Origin: Collimonas fungivorans | GTDB taxonomy: Bacteria > Pseudomonadota > Gammaproteobacteria > Burkholderiales > Burkholderiaceae_D | NCBI RefSeq assembly: GCF_001584145.1 | Contig: NZ_CP013232.1 | Coordinates: 2,852,001-2,916,000 of the forward strand | Reading direction: 5' to 3' | Length of the DNA stretch: 64,000 nucleotides | Shown: one piece after another, positions 1 to 8,222 of the stretch | Position numbering within the stretch: position 1 is the stretch's first letter | Layout of the letters: every line of letters starts with the position of its first letter | Notes under the pieces: generated by a model | The model's input: the letters and a program-made list of their open reading frames with translations, nothing else | Databases searched by the model: none | Told to the model about the DNA's origin: nothing | Program-made: the position numbers and the translations under genes

Positions 1-89
1 CTTGTACTATTTTCACATCCTGGCAGGCCAGTGAATTTTCTACAAACCTGCCCTTTTGGCAGTTTTCTGGATGGGCAAAAGGATCGCCG

Positions 90-1090
90 TCAGCGCACTT
101 TGATCACGACTTTCCCTTTTGCGCGCCCGGTTTCGACATAGTCCAGCGCTTGCCTGGTTTGTTCGAATGGGAAGACCCGGTCGACTACCGGCCGGATGTG
201 GCCGGCTTCGATCAGCCTGGTGATTTCGCTCAACTGCTGGCCGTTGGCGGTCATGAAATGGAAGGAGTAGCTGGCGCCGCTGCGCCTGGCTGCTTTGCGG
301 ATGCTGTAACTAAGCAGCCGCATTACCAGTCTGACAACGCCGTTCATGCCACGCAGCCTGGCAAAATCGGGATCTGGCGGGCCGGCGATGCCGATCAGTT
401 TGCCGCCCGGCTTGAGAACGCTAAGGGATTTCTTCAGCGTGTCTCCGCCCTGCGTGTCGAGCACCAGATCGTAGTCTTTCAGCTGGGTCGAAAAATCTTC
501 CTTCTTGTAATCGATGACGATGTCCGCCCCCAGGCCCTTCAACATGTCGGCGTTGGCCGCGCTGGCGGTGGTGGCGACCGTGGCGCCGATATGCTTCGCC
601 AGTTGGATCGCGATCGTGCCTACGCCGCCCGAACCGGCGTGAATCAGCACTTTCTGGCCCTTCTTCAGCTGGCCTTTTTCGACCAGGGTCTGCCATGCGG
701 TCAGCGCCACCAGCGGAATCGACGAGGCATCCTCCATCGTCAGGTTGACCGCTTGAGGGCCAGTGATTCTTCCTTAACCGCGATGAATTCGGCAAATGTG
801 CCGATGCGGTCGTCGTCCGGCCGCGCATAGACTTCATCGCCAACCTTGAAACGACGCACGCGCGCACCGACGCGCACAACCACGCCTGCCAGGTCACAGC
901 CCAAAATCAGCGGCATCTTATATGGCAACAGCAGCTTGAATTCGCCGTCCCGGATTTTATTGTCCACCGGATTGACACCGGCAGCATGGATCTGCACCAG
1001 GACGTCATCGTCGTGCAGTACCGGCTCGGGCCGGTCGCCCGATATGAGCACGTCCGACTTGCCGTAGCGGTTGATGAAGTAGGCTTTCAT
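90..1090 (-). pseudogene. NADP-dependent quinone oxidoreductase/alcohol dehydrogenase-like, one frameshift
   Basis: Medium-chain dehydrogenase/reductase of the zinc-independent quinone oxidoreductase type, expected to reduce quinones or activated alkenes with NADPH in the cytoplasm. The GroES-like N-terminal half starts at the ATG at 1090, behind a GGGAGC ribosome site, and hits a stop at 740. The Rossmann half continues from 737 in another frame and carries the nucleotide-binding GSGGVG motif. Adding one G on the plus strand near 751 joins them as ...LALKPVNLTMEDAS..., giving 333 aa, the normal family length with nothing missing. The break is therefore a single-base frameshift, either real or a sequencing error. 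It lies 24 bases after the SDR gene and is probably co-transcribed with it under the TetR regulator at 2059-2661. Confidence 0.85.
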
Positions 1091-1114
1091 GTATTGCTCC
1101 CGTTTTATCGTAAA

Positions 1115-1969
1115 TTATTGTGACAGAGCCGTGGCGCGTTTACGCAGCGCTGGCTGGGAGTCAAGCCTCAAGTCCTTGCGTACGCCGGCTTCGACCAGCG
1201 CGGCGGGCGCGAACCGGCGGAGGAAACGCAGGCGGCCGGCCAGTGCGCCAGAGGTGTAGCGCACTTTCGGCGTCGCCGCCAGCGCCACCTGCACTACCGT
1301 CTCGGCCACCACGCCCGGACCATCTGCGCCTTCCAGCGCTTGCTTCACGCGCAGGTCAAGTCCGGCGCGCAGGTCGCGATATTCGTCGAGCGCCTCATCG
1401 GGCTGCAGCTGGTTGGCGTCGAACGCTGACTTGATATAGGCGGGTTCGACCAGCGAAACACGAATGCCTTGGGTGCGCAGCTCTTGGTCCAGCGATTCCG
1501 AATAGCCTTCCACCGCATGCTTGGTGGCCGAATACAGGGCCATGTATGGCATCGGCACAAAACCCAATACCGAGCTGATGTTGATGATACGCCCGCTCCC
1601 GCGCTGCCGCATGTGCGGCACGACGGCGCGGATCATCCGGACGATGCCGAAGAAGTTGGTATCGAAGATCGCCTGCGCCTGCCGGATCGAGCTCTCTTCG
1701 GCCGCGGCCGGCGAGACGCCAAAACCTGCGTTATTAACCAACAGGTCGATGCGCCCTTCAAGCCGTAGCACTTCGTCGACAGCGGCTGCCACGGATTCTT
1801 CGCTGGTCACATCCAGCGCCAGCATCTCAAAGGCGCGCTTGCCGTTTCGCCCCTGTGTGCCACGGCGGCTAGTGCCATACACCCTGTAACCTGCCCTGAC
1901 GAGCTGCTCGGCGGTGACTTCGCCGATACCCGATGACGCTCCGGTCACGATTGCGATCTTGCTGTTCAT
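1115..1969 (-). CDS. SDR family oxidoreductase
   Basis: Classical short-chain dehydrogenase/reductase of 284 aa, cytoplasmic and NAD(P)-dependent, substrate unknown. The cofactor motif TGASSGIG is at residues 9-16, NNAG at 79-82, and the catalytic Ser133, Tyr146 and Lys150 are in the YSATK context. I chose the ATG at 1969 over one at 1990 because AGAGA lies just upstream and the beta-strand MNSKIAIVTG starts at the usual distance. The gene sits between a TetR regulator and a quinone oxidoreductase on the same strand. A 20-bp palindrome at 1996-2015 lies in its promoter region, so it is probably a direct target of that TetR. Confidence 0.9.
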   Translation of the reverse strand: MNSKIAIVTGASSGIGEVTAEQLVRAGYRVYGTSRRGTQGRNGKRAFEMLALDVTSEESVAAAVDEVLRLEGRIDLLVNNAGFGVSPAAAEESSIRQAQAIFDTNFFGIVRMIRAVVPHMRQRGSGRIINISSVLGFVPMPYMALYSATKHAVEGYSESLDQELRTQGIRVSLVEPAYIKSAFDANQLQPDEALDEYRDLRAGLDLRVKQALEGADGPGVVAETVVQVALAATPKVRYTSGALAGRLRFLRRFAPAALVEAGVRKDLRLDSQPALRKRATALSQ

Positions 1970-1995
1970 TATGTTTTCTCTCAATGCCATTATTA

Positions 1996-2015
1996 AATAT
2001 GACGATCATCATATT
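1996..2015. promoter_or_regulatory. putative TetR operator upstream of SDR gene
   Basis: The sequence AATATGACGATCATCATATT is an almost perfect 20-bp inverted repeat centred on GATC. Sixteen bases of it (1999-2014) recur with one mismatch at 2666-2681, over the start of the neighbouring tetR gene. Two matching palindromes at the regulator and at its target are the expected pattern for an autoregulated TetR repressor. Binding is inferred. Confidence 0.65.
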
Positions 2016-2058
2016 ATTTATCAAAAAAAAGCCCGGAACATGGGCCGCCAGGCCAGCC

Positions 2059-2661
2059 TTATTTGCCAGCCTCTGAAAAATGCTTAAGGGCCGCTGCACG
2101 CAGCGCCTCGGACAACCTGAGATCATCGACCGCGCGCGCCATCACCATCGTGCCGATCATCGAACTGACCATGAACATGGCCTGCTCGTGCGCACCGGGC
2201 GTTCCCCAGTCGGGCAGCTGGCGGGCCACCACATCGATCATCTCCTTGATGTGGCGCGTGGCCGCATGCCGCACCTCCGGCACCTGGCGGTGCATCTCTG
2301 AGCCCAGTGCTGCCACCGGGCAGCCGTTCTCAACCTCTTCCAGGTGCTGCTGCGACAAATAGGCGCGCATCACCTCCTGCAAAGACTGCCCTGGCGCCGC
2401 GGCGGCGGCAATATTGGCCGACAAGCTGACCGCTTCGGCGCCGGCGCGGTCGGCCGCTTCGGCCAGCAGCGCCTCACGCGAGGCGAAGTGCGCATAAAAG
2501 CCGCCGTGCGTCAATCCGGCTTCCTTCATGATATCCGCCACTCCGGTACCGGCATAACCGCTGCGACGGATCGCGCGCGCAGCCACCTCGACGATGCGGT
2601 CGTGCGTCGCCTCCTTGCGACTCTGGAGGGCGCGCTTGCTGCCTGGATGGGTTGATTTCAT
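2059..2661 (-). CDS. TetR/AcrR family transcriptional regulator
   Basis: TetR-type repressor of about 200 aa. After an N-terminal basic stretch the helix-turn-helix reads as TGVADIMKEAGLTHGGFYAH, typical of the AcrR subgroup. The C-terminal half is a TetR ligand-binding domain of the kind with a conserved EEVENGCPVAAL segment. The start is uncertain: ATGs at 2679, 2676, 2667 and 2661 are in frame, and none has a strong ribosome site. I prefer 2661 or 2667 because the operator-like palindrome at 2666-2681 would otherwise lie inside the coding sequence. It precedes the SDR and quinone oxidoreductase genes and probably represses them and itself; the inducer may be an electrophile or quinone (inference). 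Confidence 0.85.
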   Translation of the reverse strand: MKSTHPGSKRALQSRKEATHDRIVEVAARAIRRSGYAGTGVADIMKEAGLTHGGFYAHFASREALLAEAADRAGAEAVSLSANIAAAAAPGQSLQEVMRAYLSQQHLEEVENGCPVAALGSEMHRQVPEVRHAATRHIKEMIDVVARQLPDWGTPGAHEQAMFMVSSMIGTMVMARAVDDLRLSEALRAAALKHFSEAGK

Positions 2662-2665
2662 TCGC

Positions 2666-2681
2666 ATGACGACCATCATAT
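2666..2681. promoter_or_regulatory. putative TetR operator at tetR start
   Basis: ATGACGACCATCATAT matches 15 of 16 bases of the palindrome core in front of the SDR gene. It overlaps the start region of the TetR gene, consistent with autoregulation. Confidence 0.55.
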
Positions 2682-3130
2682 ATCATTTTTGAAAAGAATG
2701 CACGGCTGCGCACCAATTTGATTGTTTGACGATCTGGCGCTGCTACCGCAAAGGCCTGTCCTGCACCAGAAGCCCAGAACTACTGCAAATAAATCCTTTA
2801 GAGGGTTGCGGCGTTTGATTGTGTGATCCAGATCCAGAAGTCTTGTTGGTCAGCAGGAGCGATCATGCCGTTAGAGCTTTCCGAGCGCCTTGAAAAATTG
2901 CCCGGTGTCGATACCCTGTTTCAACGTAAACTGTAAATGAACCTCATCGCGGGCCGCTACCGAAGGCATTGTCTGCGGGATTGCCATATCATTTGACCCT
3001 GTCTCTGTTCTCTGTGGGATCTTAAACCATATCCGCAGTCCGGTTGCAGCTGCGATGCGCGACGGGATAAGAAAACACAAATGACGAGAGTGCCCTTCCC
3101 TGTGCCGCCAACACCGATGAAAGAGGAAAA
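2682..3130. other. intergenic region, mostly unassigned
   Basis: About 450 bases between the divergent tetR and dehydrogenase genes. It holds one small possible reading frame (2871-2987, minus) and the AGAGGAAAA ribosome site of the dehydrogenase just before 3131. I recognise no RNA gene, repeat or longer gene remnant. Confidence 0.5.
2871..2987 (-). CDS. possible 38-aa small protein or 5' gene remnant
   Basis: A 38-residue frame beginning MAIPQTMPSVAARDEVHLQF with an AGGG about 10 bases before the ATG. The sequence looks protein-like, with mixed composition and no low complexity, but matches no family I know. It could be a genuine small protein or the N-terminus left by a deleted gene. Weakly supported. 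Confidence 0.25.
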   Translation of the reverse strand: MAIPQTMPSVAARDEVHLQFTLKQGIDTGQFFKALGKL

Positions 3131-4222
3131 ATGAAGACCACATACAAAATTGCAGTACTTCCCGGCGACGGCATCGGCAAGGAAGTCATGCCGGAAGGCT
3201 TGCGTGTGGTCGGCGCCGCCGCCAAACGCTTCGGCATCGCGCTGGAGCTGACGGAATTCGACTGGGCCAGCTGCCACTACTACGCGCAAACCGGCAGCAT
3301 GATGCCGGAAGACTGGAAAGAGCAGCTGCTGCCGATGGATGCGATTTATTTTGGCGCAGTCGGCTGGCCCGTGATCGTCCCCGATCACATTTCCCTATGG
3401 GGTTCACTGCTGAAATTCCGGCGCGAATTCGACCAGTACATCAACCTGCGTCCGGCGCAGACCTTCGAAGGCGTCCGCAGCCCGCTGGCGGGACGCAACG
3501 CCGGCGACATCGACATGATGATCGTGCGCGAAAACACCGAAGGGGAATACTCATCGGTCGGCGGCATCATGTACCAGGACACGCCCAACGAGATCGTCAT
3601 GCAGCAAGCCGTGTTCTCGCGCCGCGGCACCGAGCGGGTGCTGAAATACGCGTTCGAGCTTGCCAGGACCCGGCCCCGCAAGCATGTCACCGTCGCCACC
3701 AAAAGCAACGGCATTTCGATTTCCATGCCTTGGTGGGATGCCCGGGCGGCAGAAGTCGCCGGCGGCTATCCGGACATCACCTGGGACAAGCAGCATATCG
3801 ACATCCTGTGCGCACGCTTCGTATTGCAGCCGCAGCGCTTCGACGTAGTGGTTGCCTCCAACCTGTTCGGCGACATCCTGTCCGACCTGGGCCCCGCATG
3901 CACCGGCACCATCGGCCTGGCGCCGTCGGCCAACCTGAATCCGGAACGCAGCTTCCCGTCCCTGTTTGAGCCGGTGCACGGTTCCGCACCCGACATCTAC
4001 GGCAAGAATATCGCCAACCCGGTCGCCATGATCTGGTCGGGAGCCATGATGCTCGATTTTCTCACTGGCGGCAGCGGCGCCGGGCGGCAGGCACATGACG
4101 CTATCGTCGCCGCGATCAAATCGGTGCTGGCGAGCGGACCGCACACGGCCGACCTGGGCGGCAGTGCATCCACCACCGAGATGGGCGAAGCCATCGCTCG
4201 CCGCATCGAAGAAGCCGTCTGA
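3131..4222 (+). CDS. ttuC: tartrate dehydrogenase / D-malate dehydrogenase
   Basis: NAD-dependent beta-decarboxylating dehydrogenase of 363 aa in the isocitrate/isopropylmalate dehydrogenase superfamily. The N-terminus carries IAVLPGDGIGKEV, and the metal/cofactor signature NLFGDILSDLGP starts near residue 244, followed by GTIGLAPSANLNP. FEPVHGSAPDI near the C-terminus is the adenosine-binding loop. The 363-aa length and the motif WASCHYYAQTG after the first domain fit the tartrate/D-malate branch (TtuC/DmlA) better than LeuB. It should oxidise tartrate or D-malate to feed central metabolism. The start at 3131 has AGAGGAAAA directly upstream. No LysR regulator of the usual type is adjacent. 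Confidence 0.88.
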   Translation: MKTTYKIAVLPGDGIGKEVMPEGLRVVGAAAKRFGIALELTEFDWASCHYYAQTGSMMPEDWKEQLLPMDAIYFGAVGWPVIVPDHISLWGSLLKFRREFDQYINLRPAQTFEGVRSPLAGRNAGDIDMMIVRENTEGEYSSVGGIMYQDTPNEIVMQQAVFSRRGTERVLKYAFELARTRPRKHVTVATKSNGISISMPWWDARAAEVAGGYPDITWDKQHIDILCARFVLQPQRFDVVVASNLFGDILSDLGPACTGTIGLAPSANLNPERSFPSLFEPVHGSAPDIYGKNIANPVAMIWSGAMMLDFLTGGSGAGRQAHDAIVAAIKSVLASGPHTADLGGSASTTEMGEAIARRIEEAV

Positions 4223-4236
4223 AAAATGATCCTGCG

Positions 4237-4737
4237 TCACCCTTGCGGCTTAAACTCTATCGATCTTCCCTTTTTGCGCAGGAATATTATTTGAGCAGTC
4301 ACCCCGATGACAAGAATGACGAGGAGACTACCCTGGAATCCAAGGAGAAGCGGAGACTTCAGGTCGGTTACGAATGGATGGCCATCCGGAACGCGGCGCA
4401 GCGTCTCGGTTACGGTGGGAACCATCAACAAGAATGCAGTAAGGCTGAGGCTAATGGTTTCGATGTAAATGGCAGCTCGCCCAACGGAAGCAATGTGCGC
4501 TATTCCGTAACCGGTCACCAAAAGCAGAATCGTGGCAATGGCAATGCCATAGCTCACTGGCTGATGCGCAACAAGAAATACCGTAGTTGCGCCTATCAGC
4601 ATCGAAATGAAGTACACCATGCCCGGAGCACTGCGAGGCGCAATCCGGCCATACCGTGCAAACAAATATATGGCCAAAGGTATGGCAGGCAGACTGCCAA
4701 TTGTATGTAACCAGCCTAGGGGCGTTATCCCGAACAT
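4237..4737 (-). CDS. four-helix membrane protein, unknown function
   Basis: A 166-aa integral inner-membrane protein with four hydrophobic segments (about residues 10-28, 40-60, 65-105 and 132-152) and a basic C-terminal tail. The opening GWLHTIGSLPAIPLAIYLF resembles the small predicted membrane proteins of the DUF2306 type, but I am not certain of the family. The ATG at 4737 has AAGGAA at the right distance; the longer frame from 4785 has no ribosome site. It is preceded by a TetR gene on the same strand, with a shared palindrome in both promoter regions, so it is probably the target of that regulator. It ends 14 bases from the convergent dehydrogenase gene. Confidence 0.75.
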   Translation of the reverse strand: MFGITPLGWLHTIGSLPAIPLAIYLFARYGRIAPRSAPGMVYFISMLIGATTVFLVAHQPVSYGIAIATILLLVTGYGIAHIASVGRAAIYIETISLSLTAFLLMVPTVTETLRRVPDGHPFVTDLKSPLLLGFQGSLLVILVIGVTAQIIFLRKKGRSIEFKPQG

Positions 4738-4799
4738 GATGATTCCTTTCGTATATTGACAAAATGATGCTGCTAAATGAATCAAAACTACTCAAAAAT

Positions 4800-4817
4800 A
4801 TCCCTACTAGTTGGTAG
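4800..4817. promoter_or_regulatory. putative TetR operator before membrane protein gene
   Basis: ATCCCTACTAGTTGGTAG is an imperfect inverted repeat centred on ACTAGT. It matches the palindrome at 5439-5456 in front of the neighbouring tetR gene (ACTAGT core and GTAG arm). It lies between the two genes, upstream of the membrane protein. Confidence 0.6.
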
Positions 4818-4856
4818 GTATATAGGTGAAACTGAGCTCTATTTATGGCTGCAGAT

Positions 4857-5429
4857 TTACAGGAGACGCTTCAGCAATGAACCGGTTATTACGCCGAATA
4901 TCTTGGCGTCGCCGTAAGCACGTGCTGAGAGCATGGCGCCATGGACCGTGGCCATGAAACTTTCGGCCTCGATTTTGGCTGACGTTGCCAGTCGAATGCT
5001 GCCCTGTGCTGCGCCACGTTCCAGGACAGAAGCCAGCCAGGCCGACAGGGTCCGAAAATGGGCTCGTACTTCGAACGCAACTTCTTCGGGAAGAACCGGT
5101 AATTGCGTTGCGAGCAACGCGCACACGCAGAACGGGGCTGTAGCGTCAGTAATGCAGGATTCCCAATAATGAATGTATGCACGAAGCTGCTCAACCGGTT
5201 CAGGGACGTTACGCTCCAATTCGGTTATGCCCAGCTGAACTTCGCCTCGATAGTTAACAATAAGTACCTGAACCAGATTGGCTTTGGTTGGAAAGTGGTG
5301 ATGAATGGTCGCATTGCGTACCCCAACCACTTTGGAAATGTCGGCATAGCTGAAGCCGTTATAGCCACCGGAAATTATCAGCGAACGAGCGCAATTTATG
5401 ATTTCGTCGAATGTGTTGTTAGGTTTCAT
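4857..5429 (-). CDS. TetR/AcrR family transcriptional regulator
   Basis: TetR-type regulator of 190 aa. The helix-turn-helix spans roughly residues 24-47, including YADISKVVGVRNATIHHHFP. The remainder is an all-alpha ligand-binding domain containing a conserved CVCALLATQLPVLPEEV stretch seen in many AcrR-like repressors. ATG at 5429 is the only sensible start, although its ribosome site is weak. It lies upstream of a small membrane-protein gene on the same strand, with matching palindromes at 4800-4817 and 5439-5456. This suggests autorepression plus repression of the membrane protein. The ligand is unknown. Confidence 0.87.
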   Translation of the reverse strand: MKPNNTFDEIINCARSLIISGGYNGFSYADISKVVGVRNATIHHHFPTKANLVQVLIVNYRGEVQLGITELERNVPEPVEQLRAYIHYWESCITDATAPFCVCALLATQLPVLPEEVAFEVRAHFRTLSAWLASVLERGAAQGSIRLATSAKIEAESFMATVHGAMLSARAYGDAKIFGVITGSLLKRLL

Positions 5430-5438
5430 GCCCGTACT

Positions 5439-5456
5439 CTACATACTAGTAGGTAG
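5439..5456. promoter_or_regulatory. putative TetR operator upstream of tetR
   Basis: CTACATACTAGTAGGTAG is an 18-bp inverted repeat with a single mismatched pair, ten bases before the tetR start codon. Its half-sites recur at 4800-4817 before the adjacent membrane-protein gene. Confidence 0.65.
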
Positions 5457-5571
5457 CATGTCAAGACCCTTGAAATACTGTTATTATTTAGATAATAGCT
5501 CGGATGGAAATGACTGCCCTAGCCGTTTTGGGCCGTGGCGACAGGTGATTTCGACCTTTGCGGATAGTCAG

Positions 5572-6096
5572 TCATTTGACACTTAGAATTGCCTGGTAGA
5601 CTGCGCATGGAGCGTTGTAATGGGTTTCGATGCCGCGATACTGCATGCCAAGCCGCTTCATCACCGCAATGGAGGCAATATTGCCGGGATTTGCCACGGC
5701 CACCACTTCTGGAATGCCTAGTTCTTTTGCGAACAAAACGATCCGTTCAGCAGCTTCAGTCGCATAGCCCTTCCCCCAGCAGTCTCGCCTTAAGCGCCAA
5801 CCGATTTCCGGGACAGCACCTGCCTGAGCAGCCAATGGTTGCAATGTCGCAGCACCAATCATCAGATTGTCGTCTTTACGGAAAACACCCCACCATGAGA
5901 ATCCGTGCGAGGTCCATCTCGGTTTTACGCGATCGATCATCGCCTGGCTTTCAGCCTCAGACATTGGGGTGCCGTTGCCGATGTAAGTCATGACCTCTGG
6001 ATCACTATTAATCGCCGCCAGACCGGCTAGGTGTTCGTCAGAAAGCGGAATCAATTTCAGCCGCTTTGTTTCAAGAATAGTCATGATTTTCTGCAT
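5572..6096 (-). CDS. GNAT family N-acetyltransferase (RimJ/RimL type)
   Basis: Cytoplasmic acetyl-CoA-dependent N-acetyltransferase of 174 aa. It opens with the RimJ/RimL-like TILETKRLKLIPLSDEH. The acetyl-CoA loop is RRDCWGKGYATEAAERIV, followed by NPGNIASIAVMKRLGMQY, the hallmark of this subgroup. The acceptor cannot be read from sequence; relatives modify ribosomal proteins, spermidine or antibiotics. Start at 6096 or at the internal ATG at 6084, which would remove only four residues. It begins a run of small minus-strand genes up to 7929 that includes a rifampin-modifying enzyme. Confidence 0.85.
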   Translation of the reverse strand: MQKIMTILETKRLKLIPLSDEHLAGLAAINSDPEVMTYIGNGTPMSEAESQAMIDRVKPRWTSHGFSWWGVFRKDDNLMIGAATLQPLAAQAGAVPEIGWRLRRDCWGKGYATEAAERIVLFAKELGIPEVVAVANPGNIASIAVMKRLGMQYRGIETHYNAPCAVYQAILSVK

Positions 6097-6140
6097 TGAG
6101 CGAGGACTTGCGACTAGTTGCGAACTCAGCGCAGGGAAAA

Positions 6141-6565
6141 TTACTCGCGTCTAAAACTGAGAACAGCCCTTCCTGTTGGATTTCCTGGTATTAACGGGTT
6201 CGGCATCCAGGCCGTAAAGACGTCGAGCCTGTCTCCATCAAGCTTGTAGAATCGTTCCTGCTCGCTGCCGTTCCAGGCTTCATTCCAAGATGAGTCAACC
6301 TTTGTGATGAACCTATCCCCATCTATTCGATACCGTCCGGTATAGGCTATCGCAGTACGGAAAAGTGCCACCAGTTTCTCATCTGTATCCCCTGGCTCCC
6401 GCGCCATTGCGGTAACTAGTACCATCATTCGTCCGTCAGAGCCGAAAATAAGGTACCCATTGGGTTGCTGCCCCACGGTTGACTGCGCTCCTTTGAATCC
6501 TGAAGCTCAGTATCAAAAGAAACCAGCCGCCAGCTGCCGTGGAGCTTAGCGTCGCGTTCAGACAT
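6141..6565 (-). pseudogene. lipocalin-like domain protein, one frameshift
   Basis: Small beta-barrel protein of the lipocalin-like type (the family with GTWRLVSF near the start and GYLIY..DGRM after it). The N-terminal part from ATG 6565, behind a strong AGGAGGG, reads MSERDAKLHGSWRLVSFDTE and runs into the wrong frame near 6462. The rest, NGYLIFGSDGRMMVLVTAMA to the end at 6141, is in another frame. Adding one G to the GGG at 6462-6464 of the plus strand restores ...PWGSNPNGYLIFGSDGRM... and a normal protein of about 141 aa. Function of the family is poorly defined; binding of a small hydrophobic ligand is likely. Probably intact apart from this base. Confidence 0.75.
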
Positions 6566-6742
6566 ATTCCCTCCTGTCGTAATTCGCCTAAATGTACCCA
6601 GCTGTCGAGTGTTGGGTAAGTTGCCATGCACAAATTGCAATAACACCGTCAAATTCGCGGGATGCGCCATGGAGCGCTAATGGCCGATTGCCGACGGCAA
6701 GCAATTTTGGGCCTAGTGATTTGGATTGCACACTGGAATCCG

Positions 6743-7198
6743 CTAGTCTTCTATCGCGGCTAAGCCTTTATGCATTTTTTCTTTGAGACCGTCGAGCATC
6801 TGCTGAAGCACTTCCGGTGGGTGTCCCGTCCAATCATTCACCTCACCGACGATTCTCACGGGATCACGTGTGCGGTAGGATTGTGTAGGGTTGCCGGAAA
6901 ATCGCTTATTTGTCAGGTTTGGGTCATCCTCAAAGGTGCCTGTGGGTTCGACGATGTAGATGTAACCACGGCCTTCCGCTCCGGTAAGCGAGGTGGACAA
7001 TTCCGCACCCCAGACAGCCGGCTCTAAGAGGGCAGTGAAATAAACGTTGTTTGAAACCCGGCCTTCCTCGAAGTTGGATGCGAAACCTGGCACTAACAGG
7101 TCACCTATTTCGAGACGGTATTTAGTGCCATGGTAAAAAGGCCCTTTCACGTTGTTACAGCTCTCATGCGTGACCGGGTTCCACTCTAAATTGCTCAT
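6743..7198 (-). CDS. arr: NAD(+)--rifampin ADP-ribosyltransferase
   Basis: Arr-family enzyme of 151 aa that transfers ADP-ribose from NAD to a rifamycin hydroxyl and so inactivates rifampin. The sequence matches the family along its length: GPFYHGTK near residue 20 with His23, VYFTALLEPAVWGAEL with Tyr53, and IYIVEPTGTFEDDPN with the acidic cluster at 90-92. These correspond to the His-Tyr-Asp residues known from mycobacterial Arr. SYRTRDPVRIVGEV closes the domain. The ATG at 7198 has AGGAGA eight bases upstream; an extension to 7288 lacks one. No transposon or integron recombination site is visible nearby, so this looks like a chromosomal environmental arr gene. Confidence 0.92.
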   Translation of the reverse strand: MSNLEWNPVTHESCNNVKGPFYHGTKYRLEIGDLLVPGFASNFEEGRVSNNVYFTALLEPAVWGAELSTSLTGAEGRGYIYIVEPTGTFEDDPNLTNKRFSGNPTQSYRTRDPVRIVGEVNDWTGHPPEVLQQMLDGLKEKMHKGLAAIED

Positions 7199-7288
7199 AT
7201 GCACATCTCCTGATAGTTTTATTTTTGGCGGGTAACCTGCCCCTCCAGCGCTGGCTATATTGCCTTGGTGAACAGCTCTCAATATCAA

Positions 7289-7684
7289 TCATGCAGAGAC
7301 TGTAGCAATCGCATCAATCTCGACCAGCACATCAGGATGGAACAATGCCGCCACGCCGATCAGCGAACTGGCCGGCGGATGCGCCGTATCGACGAAGCGG
7401 TCGCGCACGGAGCGTATGAGCGGCAGTAATCCGGGATGGAAATCGCAGACGTAGATCGTCAACCGCGCCACATTGCCAAAACTGCTGCCGGCGGCTCTCA
7501 GTGTCGCCTCAAGATTGGAAAAAACCTGCTCAAGCTGGATCTCGAGTCCCGGTCCCGCGACTGAGCCGTCGGGCCGGAATGGCACGTGGCCGGAAAGCAG
7601 CAGCAGTTTGCCGCTTTCGATAATCGTCGCTTGCGAAATTCCCGGGATGGTGGGTCCAGGCGGATTGACTGCGCGGAATGTCAT
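7289..7684 (-). CDS. RidA/YjgF/YER057c-like protein
   Basis: Rid-family protein of 131 aa; family members form trimers and RidA itself hydrolyses reactive enamines and imines. Features are an N-terminal NPPGPTIPGISQATII, SGHVPFRPDGSVAG, and the family tail DVLVEIDAIATVSA. The arginine that precedes this tail in true RidA (Arg105 of the E. coli enzyme) is not present; the aligned stretch here is GVAALFHPD. It therefore probably belongs to a Rid subfamily without canonical imine deaminase activity. GAGGAAA precedes the ATG at 7684. It lies 17 bases after a small unknown gene on the same strand. Confidence 0.85.
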   Translation of the reverse strand: MTFRAVNPPGPTIPGISQATIIESGKLLLLSGHVPFRPDGSVAGPGLEIQLEQVFSNLEATLRAAGSSFGNVARLTIYVCDFHPGLLPLIRSVRDRFVDTAHPPASSLIGVAALFHPDVLVEIDAIATVSA

Positions 7685-7701
7685 GGGCGAATTTCCTCGG
7701 G

Positions 7702-7929
7702 TTACATGTCAGGCATCTTCAATTCGGCTGCTTCAAGCCGGTGACCGGTGTCCTCAAGTTCCTTGATCGACAAGGCAACACGCAGGTCCTTCGCAATCGC
7801 CACGTAAATATCGTAGGCCGCACGAAAGGAAAGCTCCCCGGTTCCCACCTGACGTTCCAAGATCGAAAGGACATTGGCTAGCAGCATGTGATCTAAGCTG
7901 CCGGCTGCCTCTTGCCTGCTCTGGGCCAT
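7702..7929 (-). CDS. hypothetical protein (75 aa)
   Basis: A 75-residue acidic, mostly helical protein (MAQSRQEAAGSLDHMLLANV...), without signal peptide or membrane segment. AAGGCG stands eight bases before the ATG, and the gene is spaced 17 bases from the Rid-family gene, suggesting an operon. I do not recognise a family. Confidence 0.5.
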   Translation of the reverse strand: MAQSRQEAAGSLDHMLLANVLSILERQVGTGELSFRAAYDIYVAIAKDLRVALSIKELEDTGHRLEAAELKMPDM

Positions 7930-8222
7930 GATTTGTTCGCCTTGAAGTTGACGATAAGCAATTATGCCAGAAGCACAGAGAAAACCGTGCTATAAATTCC
8001 TGGCAACCAGAAAGCCAAGATCGTCGATGGCAAACGTCGGATGGCTGCGGCGGCGGTTGGTGGCAAGGCAGCCTCGTTCGGCGTCAGACCCCATTCGGCT
8101 TCGGTGGGTAGTCAAATGTTCCAGACAGATGTTCCATTTTCTCCACGATATCGCGCACGCTCAATATATTCGAGTACGTGTGTTGATTTTTATCAGCCGG
8201 GTATGGCCAGGTATGCCAAGCG

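Noticed and set aside
150..830. Plus-strand 226-aa frame over the quinone oxidoreductase
   Set aside because: It is antisense to clear oxidoreductase coding sequence and has no family resemblance.
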